A stretch of 64,000 nucleotides of DNA from Mycoplasmopsis caviae (GCF_024498215.1 NZ_CP101806.1:372001-436000); one strand, 5' to 3'; numbered from the stretch's first letter, positions 35,837-50,455 are shown. A program made the numbers and translations. The notes: generated from the sequence alone by a model not told the origin.

Positions 35837-37446
35837 ATGGAAAATCTTGTAATTAAAACCAGATTTCAAGCAGTTGATACAGGTAAAACAACTGATTATG
35901 AAGATAAAAAAATTTTAGATTTAAAAAATTCAACAATATTGAAATAGACCAAATGCCGAAATATCAAAAATATTAGGAAAATTAGGTTGTAGAACATCAA
36001 CAAAAACAATTAAAAGATATAGAAATCAAATATTGATTGCATCTACAAATAACCAAGATGCAATCAGTATATCACATGGTAATAAAAATAAACTTAGGGG
36101 TGTGAAAGTAAGTGATTCAGTTATTATTGATTTAACTAATAGATATTATGAATTAGTGGAACATATTGAGAAAATATCAAAAGGTGATCTTAGTGTAGCC
36201 TTGTTGCATTTTTACAATAATGAGACTTACTAATGATGAAAAAAATTGTTGCCTTTCACTACCTTTTATAAAAGAATGCTTAGACTTGGTTATTGCAGTT
36301 CATATGCAACGAGAAAAGTAAAAAATGAGTTAAGAGAAGAAGAATGTTTTTAGAAAACGGTCAAGATATTTCTAAAATCGAGGCACAGTTTATTAAAATT
36401 TATGAAAAAATTCTAAATAAAAATCCATTAAAGGTGTTTACCAAAATAAAAGTTCTGACTATGATTTTGGGCAAATTATTGAAATTGATGCAACACCACT
36501 TCATCTTTTTGGAGAAAGTAAGAAGTACCATATTTATAATCTTGTTGATGCGGCAACAAAAAGTTTGTTAGCAATCTGAATTGACATTGAGGAAACAACA
36601 ATTGGATATCAAAATCTTCTAACACAATTATTTAAAAGGTATGGCATTCCACAAGTAATAATAACGGATAGAAGAAGAACTTTTTGAGGTTCAGATAGTA
36701 CAAGAACAAATATGGAAGAAGCGCTAAATGCAAGAGGAATTGAACTTATAACAAGCGGCAATCCAAAGGCAAAACCAAATGTTGAAAGATCATTTTGAAC
36801 ATTGCAAAGATGAATAGGAACATTCTTTCATACAAACGGAATCAACTGTTTTGAAGACTTTTTGGGAAAAATTGAACTTTTAATTGATGAATACAACAAA
36901 CAATTTAAAAAGGCCGAAGCAGTAAGTAAAAAATCAAATGTTTTTAGAAAGCCAAATACTGAAATTTTTGAAGAAGAGATGAATCTTGTAATTAAAAGAA
37001 AAATAGTTAATCATACTGTGAGATATGACAACAAATATCTTGCTCCATTTGATAATAATGGCGCTAGGGTTTCTATGTTTGAAAGTGGAGAGGCAAAGCA
37101 TGGTAACTCCTGAAAATAAATTATTCTTTGTTGAGGGAAAAGAAAATATGAAGCCAGAGTACCGAAAGGAAACGAATTGAGTGCAATCGATGTATATGCA
37201 ATATCAAAAAATCTTGATCCACAACATCAAGGTGTAAGAGCTACAATTAAAACCATGCTTCATAATAGAACATGAACATCCAGTACATTTGAAAAACTTG
37301 AAAATATATTTAAGAATTCTGCAAACCCAAACAATAAAGACATTGAATTTATTAAAAAACTATTAAGTGAAAATCTTGAAAAGTTAAATGATATTACAAA
37401 AGAAATGAAGGAATTTATTGACGCTAATTACAAATCATTTAAGTAA
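35837..37446 (+). pseudogene. IS1202-like transposase, copy D, frameshifted
   Basis: The middle of the catalytic core is open from 36544 through 37105 (IIT DRRRTFWG to ARVSMFESGEAK), including a correct KSNVFRKPNTEIFEEEMNL. Lesions: N-terminal A/T runs near 35910-35935, gagactt for gagctt (36222-36228), missing A near 36317, gttaag for gctaag (36328-36333), missing A near 36434, aatcttgttg for aatgctgttg (36538-36547), gcaaagcatgg (37093-37103). The final ~93 residues are in the -1 frame after the sequence cgaaag at 37163-37168, as in every copy. Confidence 0.75.
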
Positions 37447-37456
37447 GTTTTTCTTG

Positions 37457-37605
37457 TTTCTTCTTTTTAAAAAGAAGAAAGCCTGTCTAGCAAGACAAAA
37501 GAAGTTTTGCTTCTTAAGACCGACAGGTCTTAATAAGAGCCAACGGCTCAATACTTATTAAATAAGTTATTTTTATTTCAATCAACAATTTATTTGTTGA
37601 TTGAA
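37457..37605 (+). ncRNA. Seven tandem stem-loops in the IS1202-like 3' tail (copy D)
   Basis: Consecutive perfect stems: a 24-bp palindrome of TTC/GAA runs (37457-37480); tgtct/agaca (37484-37497); aagaag/cttctt (37499-37515); ttaagacc/ggtcttaa (37514-37533); gagcc/ggctc (37537-37549); acttat/ataagt (37553-37567); and a 12-bp stem ttcaatcaacaa/ttgttgattgaa (37577-37605). It lies directly after the transposase stop. It could be a composite terminator or insulator, or a structured RNA used by the element. Only folding potential supports this. Confidence 0.4.
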
Positions 37606-37937
37606 GAATATTTAAAAAGAAATTAACAAATGATGTCAATCCCCAAAAGTTATGAAAAAACTTTAGGATTGAAGACAAAATGAATTAATTAAAAGCAACT
37701 TCTTAATGATGTTGTATGTTTTAATATGCAAAATTTTAAAAAATGTAATTTAACATTTAAAAAATGCGGTAAACCTTAATGTTGTACACACAAAAACAAA
37801 AAAATAACACATTTTTTGCTGTTTTGGTTAAAAAAATAGCCAAACTTTTATGTGTTTTGGCTATAATTTTACAACCTTAAAAATTGGACAAAATAGAAGA
37901 AAATTATCATTTTTTTAGCATAAATTATAAGTCATGT

Positions 37938-38419
37938 TTAGGCCCCTGTGAATTCCAAAACAATTTGAACACTTTATGGTAATTTTTCATAAGATGATTT
38001 TATGAATAAAGACGTAAAAAAATAAGTGTCAAATTGAAGAATCATTCAGAATTTTAAAAACAACATTTGAAGTTAGACCGATTTATCTTTAAAAAAAGAA
38101 TGTATTGAATGACATTTTGCGTTGTGTTATTTAACATTAGCAATTCATAGATTATTAGAATTCTCACTTGAGTCAGTTATACATCCTTTATGTTTACTAC
38201 AGACAACATTGTCAATACATTAAGGAAACTTTGACTGGTTAATTTTAAGGATTTAAACAGTTCAAATAAGTACTTTTAAAACTAAAAGAAACAATAATTT
38301 ATAAGTGTTTAAGACAAGTTTTGGGCATAAAACGATTGCCAAAACGGGGAAAAACAAAAGAACTTGAACAATGATAACACAAATTTAAGCGGTTTAAAAT
38401 TTACTAATACAACTATTTT
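37938..38419 (+). pseudogene. IS1634-type transposase relic, 3' part (host of a later insertion)
   Basis: Decayed coding sequence for the transposase C-terminus: a segment resembling IEESFRILKTTFEVRPIYL, with the catalytic Glu, then HFALCYL, LAIHRLLEFSLESVI and a tail like the element at 47561-49556. Stops and frame changes are numerous. Its last ~197 bp were duplicated by the insertion of the next element. The relic resumes after 40536 and ends near 40590 in a decayed terminal repeat (gaaattgtcaaacttag). Confidence 0.7.
38223..38419 (+). repeat. Left copy of a ~197-bp target duplication
   Basis: Nearly identical to 40338-40535: one T-run length difference and one A/G change. It begins aggaaactttgactgg and ends ctaatacaactatttt. 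IS1634 of M. mycoides is known to create exceptionally long, variable direct repeats, which this matches. Confidence 0.88.
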
Positions 38420-40337
38420 CTTGACTTTGACACTTTAGCCATTAAAACATATTAAAAATAAGGCTCATATACATAGTATATGAATTTTTTATTTTTTCTT
38501 GTAATTCTAGTAAAACATAGTATAATATAATTATGTTTGTTAAAGTTATTAGAGTTAGAAATAAAGAATATGTTAATATTGTGAAAAGTTATTGAGATAA
38601 GGAAAGCAAATCTTGTAAACATAAGGTTGTCCAAAATTTGGGATTATTATCCAAATTAGAAGAAAACGATCCTAATTTTTTAGAAAACCTGAGAAATGAA
38701 TTTAAAAAGTATTCAAAAGATAAGGAAGAAAAGAAGTACTTTTAGGCAGAATGCTTGGGACATTTAAAGATGTTTTATCTGACGATAACGTTGACGGTGA
38801 ATATGATATTAGAGATGAAAACAAGATACACAATAAATATCAGAATGAATTAGAAGTTTTAAATTATGGCAATTTAATACTAAACAATGTTTACCGAAAG
38901 TTAGATCTAGATAAATATTTTGAGAAATCAAAGAGTATGAAAAGAATCAAATATGATTTGAACAATATTGTCCAAAATTTAGTCGCAATGAGATTTTTAA
39001 AACCTTGTTCAAAAAGTAAAACATTTAATATTTTTAATGAGTATACAATAAAGAATGATGACACTCTTAAATCAATTTACAGAAGCCTTGAAATTTTGTG
39101 TGATGAAAGGCTAGATATCATTGAACATATCAACAAAAAATTAGCTGAACTATTTGATAGAAACCTAAAAGAAACATTTTACGATGTTACAACTGTTTAC
39201 TTTGAAAGTATTGAAAAAATGACTTGTTAGATTACGGATTTTCTAAGGATGCAAAAATTAATAATGTACAGGTTGTTCTTGGGATGATGATTGACGCTTA
39301 TGGAATTCCAATTGCATACAAATTGTTTGCCGGAAATACATGTGATTTTAAGACTTTTATCCCTTTTATAAAGGAAGTTAAGGAAAAATTAGGTATTGAA
39401 AATATTACTGTTATTGCAGACAGAGGGTTAAACTCTGGTCCTAATCTTTTAGAACTTAAAAAGATGGTTTTGAGTTCATAATGTCTCACAAAATTAAAGG
39501 AAATAAGAACCTTGTTCCGGCATTATAGATCTTGCAACATATGAGCAAGCAGTGAAGCGTTTTTATGTAAAAAAGCACCATTAACTAAAAAATTAAGGAT
39601 GAATTAGGACTTGATAATTCATTGGATGGAAATTTAATTTTAAGTTTTTCAGAAAAAGAAGAAAAAAGATCAAAGTGATAGAGAAAGACTGATTAAAAAA
39701 GCCAAAAGTTGTGTTGAAAAAATGGCTCAAAAGCGATGAGTGAATTAAAAAAGGTGGCAAAAAATATGTCAACTATTCTGTTGGAGAAATTTCATTAAAT
39801 GAAGAAAAATTATAGATGACGCAAGATGAGATGGATTTTACGGAATATATACAAGCAACAAAAATTTAAGCATTGAAACAGTAATAAGAACATATTCAAA
39901 TTTATGAAAGATTGAAGAATCATTTAGGATTTTAAAAACAACTTTTGAAACTAGACCGGTTTATTTGTCAAAAGAAAAAACAATTGAAGGTCATTTTATG
40001 ATTTGTTATTTGGCATTGGTTATTGAAAGATTCATAGAATTTTCATTAAGTTCATTAGCTAATAACAGTTTAACAACTGACAGAATTGTTGATGCGTTGA
40101 GAAAGGTAAAAATAGTACTTATTGAGAGTTTAGACAAGAAAGAAAAATACTTTTTAAGAGTTAGAGAACCAGAAGATTACACAAATTTAAGAGAATCATT
40201 GGGTTATCAAATAATTCCTAAATGGGGAAAAGTTGATGAATTAGGCCCTGTTTTACTAGAATCTAAATAATAGACTTTCCATAAAAGCCTATTTTATAGG
40301 CTTTTTAAAAATGAATTTTTAAAGTGTCAAAGTCGAG
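38420..40337 (+). mobile_element. IS1634-family insertion sequence, complete ends
   Basis: 1918 bp with 17-bp terminal inverted repeats, cttgactttgacacttt (38420-38436) and aaagtgtcaaagtcgag (40321-40337), one mismatch. It is flanked by the ~197-bp direct repeats. It is inserted inside an older IS1634-type relic, so one member of the family jumped into another. Confidence 0.9.
38533..40270 (+). pseudogene. IS1634-family transposase, frameshifted
   Basis: Starts MFVKVIRVRNKEYVNIVKSY. Catalytic Asp in FYDVTTVYFES, Asp in VIADRGLNSGPN and Glu in IEESFRILKTTFETRP can be placed. Frame breaks occur near 38743, 39227, 39473, 39525 and in the 39560-39840 stretch, mostly at A or T runs. TATAAT at 38521-38526 lies 6 nt before the ATG (leaderless). 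A hairpin terminator, aaagcctat / ataggcttt, follows at 40284-40310. Confidence 0.78.
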
Positions 40338-40535
40338 AGGAAACTTTGACTGGTTAATTTTAAGGATTTAAACAGTTCAAATAAGTACTTTTTAAAACTA
40401 AAAGAAACAATAATTTATAAGTGTTTAAGACAAGTTTTGGGCATAAAACGATTGCCAAAACGGGGAAAAACAAAAGAACTTGAACAATGATAACACAAAT
40501 TTAAGCGGTTTAAAATTTACTAATACAGCTATTTT
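40338..40535 (+). repeat. Right copy of the ~197-bp target duplication
   Basis: Partner of 38223-38419. Beyond it the interrupted relic continues with its hairpin terminator (tttactaataca...tgcattagtaaa) to about 40590. Confidence 0.88.
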
Positions 40536-40620
40536 ATAGGTGCATTAGTAAATTTTTTTGATTTGAAATTGTCAAACTTAGGAAAAAGTTAAATCAACAC
40601 TTAATTAATCAAAAAAAGAA

Positions 40621-40678
40621 TAAAAAAAGAATCCTTTATTGAATACTTGAAAGTAAAATAAAGGATTCTTTTTTTAAC
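40621..40678. terminator. Bidirectional terminator after pgmB
   Basis: agaatccttta near 40628 pairs with taaaggattct near 40659. A runs on the left and T runs on the right let it work on both strands. It ends the pulA-malL-mapA-pgmB operon. Confidence 0.8.
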
Positions 40679-40689
40679 ATTAATTGTTA

Positions 40690-41355
40690 TTAAAACAAAA
40701 CAGGTTTAATTAAATCTCAAATTAATTTAGATGTATCTTGAACTAATAAAGTTGCTTTTTGAAATAAATTATTGTTGCCATTTGTTATTGCAATAGATTT
40801 AATGTTAGCTATATTTAAAGCTTCAACTCCAGCAACTGCATCTTCAATTCCAACACATTCTTCTTTTTTTAATTTAAGTTGTTCTTGAGCTAAAAGGAAA
40901 ATATCTGGAGCAGGTTTTCCTTTTTTAACTTCAGTAGGATTAACAATAACATCAAAATAATTTATAACTCCAAGTTTTTCTAAAATCAAAGGAGCGTTGA
41001 AACTTGAAGAGGCTATTGCCATTTTGATTTTATCTTTTTTCAAGTCTTTTAAAAATTGTTCAATACCTTCTAAAAGGCTATCTTTATTAAGATATTTTTT
41101 CAAATAACTTAAATATAATTCATTCTTTTTAGTACATAATTCATTGATTTTTTGATCATCAAAATTATTTTTAAATTTCTTTAATTTAAATATTGCAAGT
41201 AAAGTATCTTTGCGAGGCAAACCTCTTAATTTTTCATTTTCTTCTTCGCTATAATCAATGCCTAATTCATTGACTATTTCATTTCAGGCTTTGTAATGTA
41301 ATTTAGCTGTATCAGTAATTACTCCGTCTAAATCAAAAATTACTCCTTTAATCAT
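40690..41355 (-). CDS. pgmB: Beta-phosphoglucomutase
   Basis: 221 residues with UGA Trp codons. HAD-family enzyme converting beta-glucose-1-phosphate to glucose-6-phosphate, the step after maltose phosphorylase. Nucleophile motif VIFDLDGVITDTAKLHYKAW, motif II ASSS, Lys in KKGKPAPD and motif IV VGIEDAVAGVEA are all present. The ATG overlaps the last bases of mapA, indicating translational coupling. Confidence 0.93.
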
Positions 41356-43717
41356 TTTTCACCTCGAAAACTTGCTTTTCATTTGTAATTTCACAATCAA
41401 TACCATTAACTGATATTTTTAACTTAGAACCTTTATTTATAGTATTAATGGTAAATTTGTCTTTGTTGATTTCTACTAAAAATGGCTCATTTTTGTAACT
41501 TACTTTATAAACTAAACTATTTCAGTTTTTTGGTAATTTTGGAGTTATATGAAGTTTTTTATCAAATCATCCTAAACCACCAAAACCAAAAACAATCATT
41601 TGTCATATTGCTGCTAAAGATCCTGCATGAATACCAGCATTTGAAGTATGCATTCGTGGACCAAAATCGACATTAATACCATATTTAAATAATTCATAAG
41701 CTTTTTCAATTTTATTCAATCTAACAGCTTCAATACAATAAGTTGCAGCTGAAAGTGATGAATCGTGAGTTGTTATTGCTTCATAGTAATCAAAGTTTTT
41801 TTCCCTGATTTCTTTATTATATAACTTAGGGAATAAATAATTTAAGAGAACAACATCTGCTTGTTTTACTAACTGAGAACCTAATAATCTATGTCCTTCA
41901 GAAGTATTGAATAATTTTTTACCAGCATCTCCAAGCATTTGGAATGGTTTAACATTTTTTAAAGGTAAAGATAAGAATGTATCATTTTCTGCAATAATTT
42001 TGTCTTTATTAGGAACTTGAATTTTAAGACCTTTAATGACTTTAGTCATTTTTAAAAAATTAATTTTATAAGGTATTCTTTTTAAAATACGGTTAAGTAA
42101 GCCTGGTGCTTGTACTTGCAATTTGCGATATACTGAAATTGCCAATTTCATATTAAATAAGGCCATTTGGTTAATAAATGCATTATTATTAATGTTCCCT
42201 TTATATTCATTTGGACCCATTACATCTTTAATTTCATAACTACCATCTGGTTGTATTTCTGCACGGTTTGTGTAAAAGTAAGCTGTATCAATTATCATTT
42301 CATAGCCCATTTTTTTCATGAATTCTTCATCATTTGTAAAATGATAATATTGATAAACTGCATAGGCTATATCAGCTGAAACGTGGATCTCTTGTCTTCT
42401 ACTTGCAATCGGTACTTGTTCGCCTGTTACAACATCAGTTTGGCCTCAATAAGGACAAACTTCGCCATCAGTAGGTCAGGCCATTTCTCAAGGATATTGA
42501 GCACCTAATAAACGACTTTCTTCATTTCTTTGTTTTGTTTCAAAAGCTTTATTTCTAGCTTCCTTTATCCCTTTATAACGATATGTTAGTAATCTTTTAA
42601 CGACACCTGGTCTAGTAAAAAGATAATTAGGATTAATAAAGAATTCAGTATCTCAATATGTGTGTCCTTGGTAACCTTCGCCTGAAAGTCCTTTAGCTCC
42701 TACATTTAAGTTGGTTGAATTTTTAGGTACAAAATTATTTAAGTGAAAAATTGAAAATTTTAATGCTAAGGCATCATATTTACTTTGTTCATCACCTTCA
42801 ATTTTGACATAAAATTGATTTCATACCTTTTGCATTGCAACAGTAGAATTTTCTTTTAATGAAGCAAATGTATTTTTTAATAAGTAGCTAAAAGTTAAAT
42901 CAGATTTAGCTAAAACTTCACTGTTCGTTAATATTTTTTCTTCATCATCAATTGAAGTGTGAACTGACATTAATTTTTCTAAAACTAACTCTTCATTTGC
43001 TTTTAATTCGTTTTCAATTTTAAAGTAAACTTTACGGCGATCAGTTTGAATTTGATATTTATCATTCCCACCTAAAATTAACTTATTGTTTTTTAAAAGT
43101 CTTGTGAACATGTGGTGTACAACAAAGCGATTTGAATTAGTTGTTATTTGTTGCATCTTCAAACTTTCGGTTGTCACACGGTTTTTAAGACCTTCTTCAA
43201 AGTGTTGAGTACCGTTGTTTGTTACTTGTCCATTAATTCCTGGTAATAATTTAACCTTAACAATTTCATCTTTAGAATCTAAAATTTTAATTGTAATTTT
43301 TTGAGCATAAATATTTCTTATGTCTTGAGAAACAAAACGTTCAAAATTCAATTCAACTGTACCAAAGTCTCTTTTTGCAATAACTTTACGGCTTAAAATT
43401 CCATTTTTAATATCTAAGGTTTTAGTATATTGATCCTTTTCATTAACTTCAAAAATTTGATTATTAAAAACGATAGGAGTTTGAATCAAATCAGCTAAAT
43501 TAGCTAATTCGGGAGCTTCTTCTTTAGATGTTCTATTAAAAATACCATTAACAAAAAAGTCTTCTTTGTTATATTCTTGAACTTCTTCGTCAACGCTTCT
43601 AATGCCTAAATAACCATTACCAAGTGAAAAAATACTTTCGCTTTTGCCTGTTACATTACGGTCAAATTTAATCTGTGAAATCTGATTATTATCAGGGTCA
43701 TATTTAATATATTCCAT
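41348..43717 (-). CDS. mapA: Maltose phosphorylase, glycoside hydrolase family 65
   Basis: 789 residues, full length for GH65. It splits maltose with phosphate into beta-glucose-1-phosphate and glucose. The N-terminal beta-sandwich region (SIFSLGNGYLGIRSVDEE) precedes the (alpha/alpha)6 barrel. The catalytic acid Glu is in GPNEYKGNINNNAFIN (family GPDEYH...NNNAYTN). The stop overlaps pgmB and the start lies 10 nt after the malL stop, so this is one operon. Trehalose or kojibiose specificity cannot be excluded, but the context favours maltose. Confidence 0.92.
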
Positions 43718-43726
43718 AATTGCTCC

Positions 43727-47408
<3,682 letters not shown>

Positions 47409-47560
47409 AATAATTAAATTTTAAAATCATTTTAAAATAATGTTTCAAAATGCATAATAATCTTGATGTATCAAGTGTAAAAGTCAATATAAAAAAGTAT
47501 AAATAAATGATGTGAACTTCTGAAGTTGTACAAAAAAATTATAAAATATTTAATTATTTT
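47409..47560. other. pulA upstream region and IS3-family relic end
   Basis: 47409-47510 is AT-rich and should hold the pulA promoter, but no clear hexamers stand out. From 47511, gtgaacttctgaagttgtac resembles, at 17 of 23 positions, the terminal repeat at the far side of the neighbouring IS3-type relic (near 49700-49722). It is probably the other end of the same dead element. Confidence 0.45.
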
Positions 47561-49556
47561 CTTAACTTTGACATTTTCTATCAAAAAAATTTACTAATAC
47601 ACCTACAAAAAAGCTGTATTAGTAAACTTTTAATCTATCAATTTTGTGTTACCATAGTTTAAGTTCTTTTGTGTTTCCTCATTTCGGAATTCTTTTTATA
47701 CCTAAAACTTGCCTTAAACACTTATAAATAACTGGTTCTTTTAACCTTAAAAAGTACTTATTTGAACTATTTGCATCCTTAAAAGCAACTAGTCAAAGTT
47801 TCCTTAATGCACTAACAATATTGTCTGTAGTAAACTTAAAAGGATGTATAACTGACTCAAGTGAGAATTCTAATAATCTATGAATTGCTAATGCTAAATA
47901 ACACAACGCAAAATGTCCTTCAATACTTTCTTTTTTCAAAGATAAATCGGTCTAACTTCAAATGTTGTCTTTAATATTCTGAACGATTCTTCAATTTGTC
48001 AAAGTTTTCTGTAGGTATACAAAACCTCTTCATTTGTCATCTCAAAGTTGTTTGTGAATATACCATAAAAGCCATCTCATTTTGCATCATCTTCAATTTT
48101 TTGTTCTTTTAGTGTAATCTTATTAACATCATAATCAAGATATTTCTTGCCACCTTTTTGCAATTCAGACCTTGCAATTGACTGGCTATTCTTGATTAAT
48201 TTTTTGCTTTTTCAACTAATCTTTCTCTGTCATATCTGTCTTTTTTGTCTTTTTTCTGAATAAGTTAATACTAATTTCCCTGGAATTTCTTGTTTAATCT
48301 TGTCGTTATCTGGCACAAATTTAACCATTTTTTCATCATTCACAAAGAATTCTTCACCCATTTTTTCATATGTTTCAAGGTCTAGAATTCCATTAACTTT
48401 ATTCTTGGCATCTCTAATTTTTTGAGCTATTATAAACTTGTAACCTGAGTTAATTATTTCAAGCAAATTTGGACCTGAATTTAATCATCTGTCTGCAACT
48501 ATTGTAATATCTTCAATACCTAAATTTTCCTTAACTTCCTGTATAAAAGGAACAAAAGTTTTAAAATCACTTGTATTCCCTGGAAATAATTTATAGCTTA
48601 TTGGTAATCCATTAGCATCTGTCATTAGACCTAAAACAACCTGAACTTCGTTAACTTTTTGGTCTTTTGAAAAACCATGCAACCTTAAGTCATCAGCAGT
48701 AAAACTTTTAAAATATACAGTTGTAACATCGTAAAATGCTTTATTTATTTTTCTATTTGTTATCTTGTTTAAAACATTGTTTATATGCTTGATAATATCA
48801 AGTCTTTTTTCGCCTAATATTTCAAGTGAACGATAGTGAGATTTTAATGTATCATCATTTTGCAAAAAATGATTTTCATATTCATTATAAGTTCTTAATT
48901 TTGAACAAGGATTTAGGATTCTCATATAGGTAAGATTTTGAACAGTATTATTGAAATCATATTTAATTTGAGTTGTTGATTTTATTGAATTCATTAGTTT
49001 ATCTAGTTTTAATTTTTCATAAATTATTTTGTAAACTAAATTACCATAATTGAAAAATTCAAATTCGGTTGACGAATTACTAAATTGCTCTTTAATCTTC
49101 TCTATGTCGAAAAGATTTTCATTTTCTAGTTCATCAAAACGCTTAACTTTTGTTAATTCTGTATAGTTAATCTCATCTGAATCTTCCTCAATAAAATTCA
49201 TAAATATTTCACCAAATTTTGCTAGTTCGATTTTTCTTTGACTTTCTTGTTTTGAGAGTTCTGAATAATATTTTTTAGATTTTGAATGTAGTTTGGATCT
49301 TCTTTTAGTAAATCCTCAAGTTTACCAAGTCTTTTAACAATAACTTGTTTAACCTTTTTGTTTCCTTATCCCTAACACTGCGGGCTATTTTGACATATTC
49401 TATGCCATTTATTTTTGAAATTTTAACAAACATATATAAATTATACCATAAATGGTATTATAATGGTAACACATTTTTAAAAAAGTGAAAATTTTTTTAT
49501 CTTGCTTATTTATAGGTAAATTGGTAAAAATATTACAAAAAAATGTCAAAGTTAAG
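47561..49556 (-). mobile_element. IS1634-family insertion sequence inside an IS3-type relic
   Basis: 1996 bp with perfect 17-bp terminal inverted repeats, cttaactttgacatttt (47561-47577) and aaaatgtcaaagttaag (49540-49556). No long target duplication is visible, unlike the copy at 38420. It is the closest relative of the interrupted relic at 37938. An internal hairpin, tttactaataca / tgtattagtaaa (about 47588-47624), terminates its transposase gene. Confidence 0.85.
47649..49433 (-). pseudogene. IS1634-family transposase, frameshifted
   Basis: Starts MFVKISKINGIEYVKIARSV. Catalytic Asp in FYDVTTVYFKS and Asp in DITIVADR are visible, with the Glu region IEESFRILKTTFEVRP downstream. Breaks occur near 49340, 49215, 48195 and 47950. 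The -10 box TATAAT (complement of 49440-49445) is 6 nt before the ATG and overlaps an inverted repeat, ataccat-aa-atggtat, that could bind a repressor. Confidence 0.75.
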
Positions 49557-49727
49557 TGATGACATTATGCATTGCACTTTCAGAGACCTCTAGTGTTAAT
49601 GATATTTGACTTCTTATGATTCCTTTTTTATAAAGATTAACAATTCTTTTCTTAATATTCTTATCTAATTTCATAATAACCCCCCAAAAAAAAGTTTCTT
49701 TGTACAATTTAGAGGGTTCACTTCAAG
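49557..49727 (-). mobile_element. IS3-family relic, 5' end
   Basis: Minus strand encodes the first 40 residues of an IS3-type OrfA (MKLDKNIKKRIVNLYKK, helix-turn-helix region SQISLTLEVSESAMHNV), starting at 49674. It is cut off by the IS1634 insertion. The terminal repeat reads gtgaaccctctaaattgtac from the outside. Confidence 0.65.
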
Positions 49728-49774
49728 AAGCACTTTTTTACAAGTGCTTCATTTAATATTTTACAAATTGATAA

Positions 49775-50440
49775 TTATGATTTTAGCGAAAATTCTTGAT
49801 GGAAAAATCTAAAGTATTTTGGATTGATATAATACTTTCCAGCTATACAAATACTGTCTTCATCATAGCCAAAAAATGAAACAACTACCAAGCTTTCATA
49901 TCCAAATTTTTTAACATTTTCATATGCTAATGAATAAACCATATTATTTAAACCACCACGTTCAATTAATAAGTCAGTTAAAGATTTATTAAAATTAATT
50001 TCTTCATCAACTTCAATATTTTTACAGCTTACATAAATTTCAGAAGTTGCTAAAACATCTTTATCTTTATAATAAGTTTTTTCAAAAGTTCTAAAACCTT
50101 GAACAAAGAGAATTCTTTTGTCTACCATTCATTGAGCCAATTCTTTGCTTTTTATTTCTTTACCTTCTTGTGCTGTTACTCCTAAAAGATAACTAATTGG
50201 TTTAATTAAGTTGTGAAAGTTTTCAGCAACAAAATGTCCTCTTTTTGAAATTGAATAGATAGCTCCTAATGCTTCTAATTTTTGATATGCTTTAACAACA
50301 ATACTTCTTGAACAATCAAAATGCATCATTAAGGAATGCTCACTTGGTAAAATTTTGTTTGTTGGTACTTTTTGAGTTTTAATCAAATCAATTAAATAAT
50401 CAATGATCACTTGTGTTTTCTTCTTTTCTTGTAAATCCAT
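49775..50440 (-). CDS. GntR-family transcriptional regulator
   Basis: 221 residues with one UGA Trp. An N-terminal winged helix (LPSEHSLMMHFDCSRSIVVKAYQKLEALGAIYSI, residues ~33-67) is followed by a UTRA-like ligand-binding domain, the HutC/TreR subfamily layout. It sits between the transport operon and the enzyme operon, so a maltodextrin or sugar-phosphate-responsive regulator is the natural inference. The ATG at 50440 is chosen over a GTG at 50458 because the TATAAT box lies between them. Confidence 0.85.
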
Positions 50441-50449
50441 AATATAAAT

Positions 50450-50455
50450 ATTATA
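50450..50455 (-). promoter_or_regulatory. -10 box of the gntR gene, leaderless spacing
   Basis: TATAAT on the minus strand ends only about 9 nt before the ATG at 50440, leaving no room for a ribosome-binding site. Confidence 0.45.

Larger units (their letters stand above)
35742..37909 (+). mobile_element. IS1202-like insertion sequence, copy D
   Basis: Flanked by a perfect 27-bp direct repeat (tttttttagcataaattata...) at 35715-35741 and 37910-37936. It is inserted just upstream of the rplU promoter and faces away from it. With copy C it forms an inverted pair around adh copy 2, rpmA and rplU. Confidence 0.9.

Noticed and set aside
37457-37605. Stem-loop array as a CRISPR array
   Set aside because: Stems differ in sequence and length, there is no constant repeat-spacer unit, and no cas gene is present.
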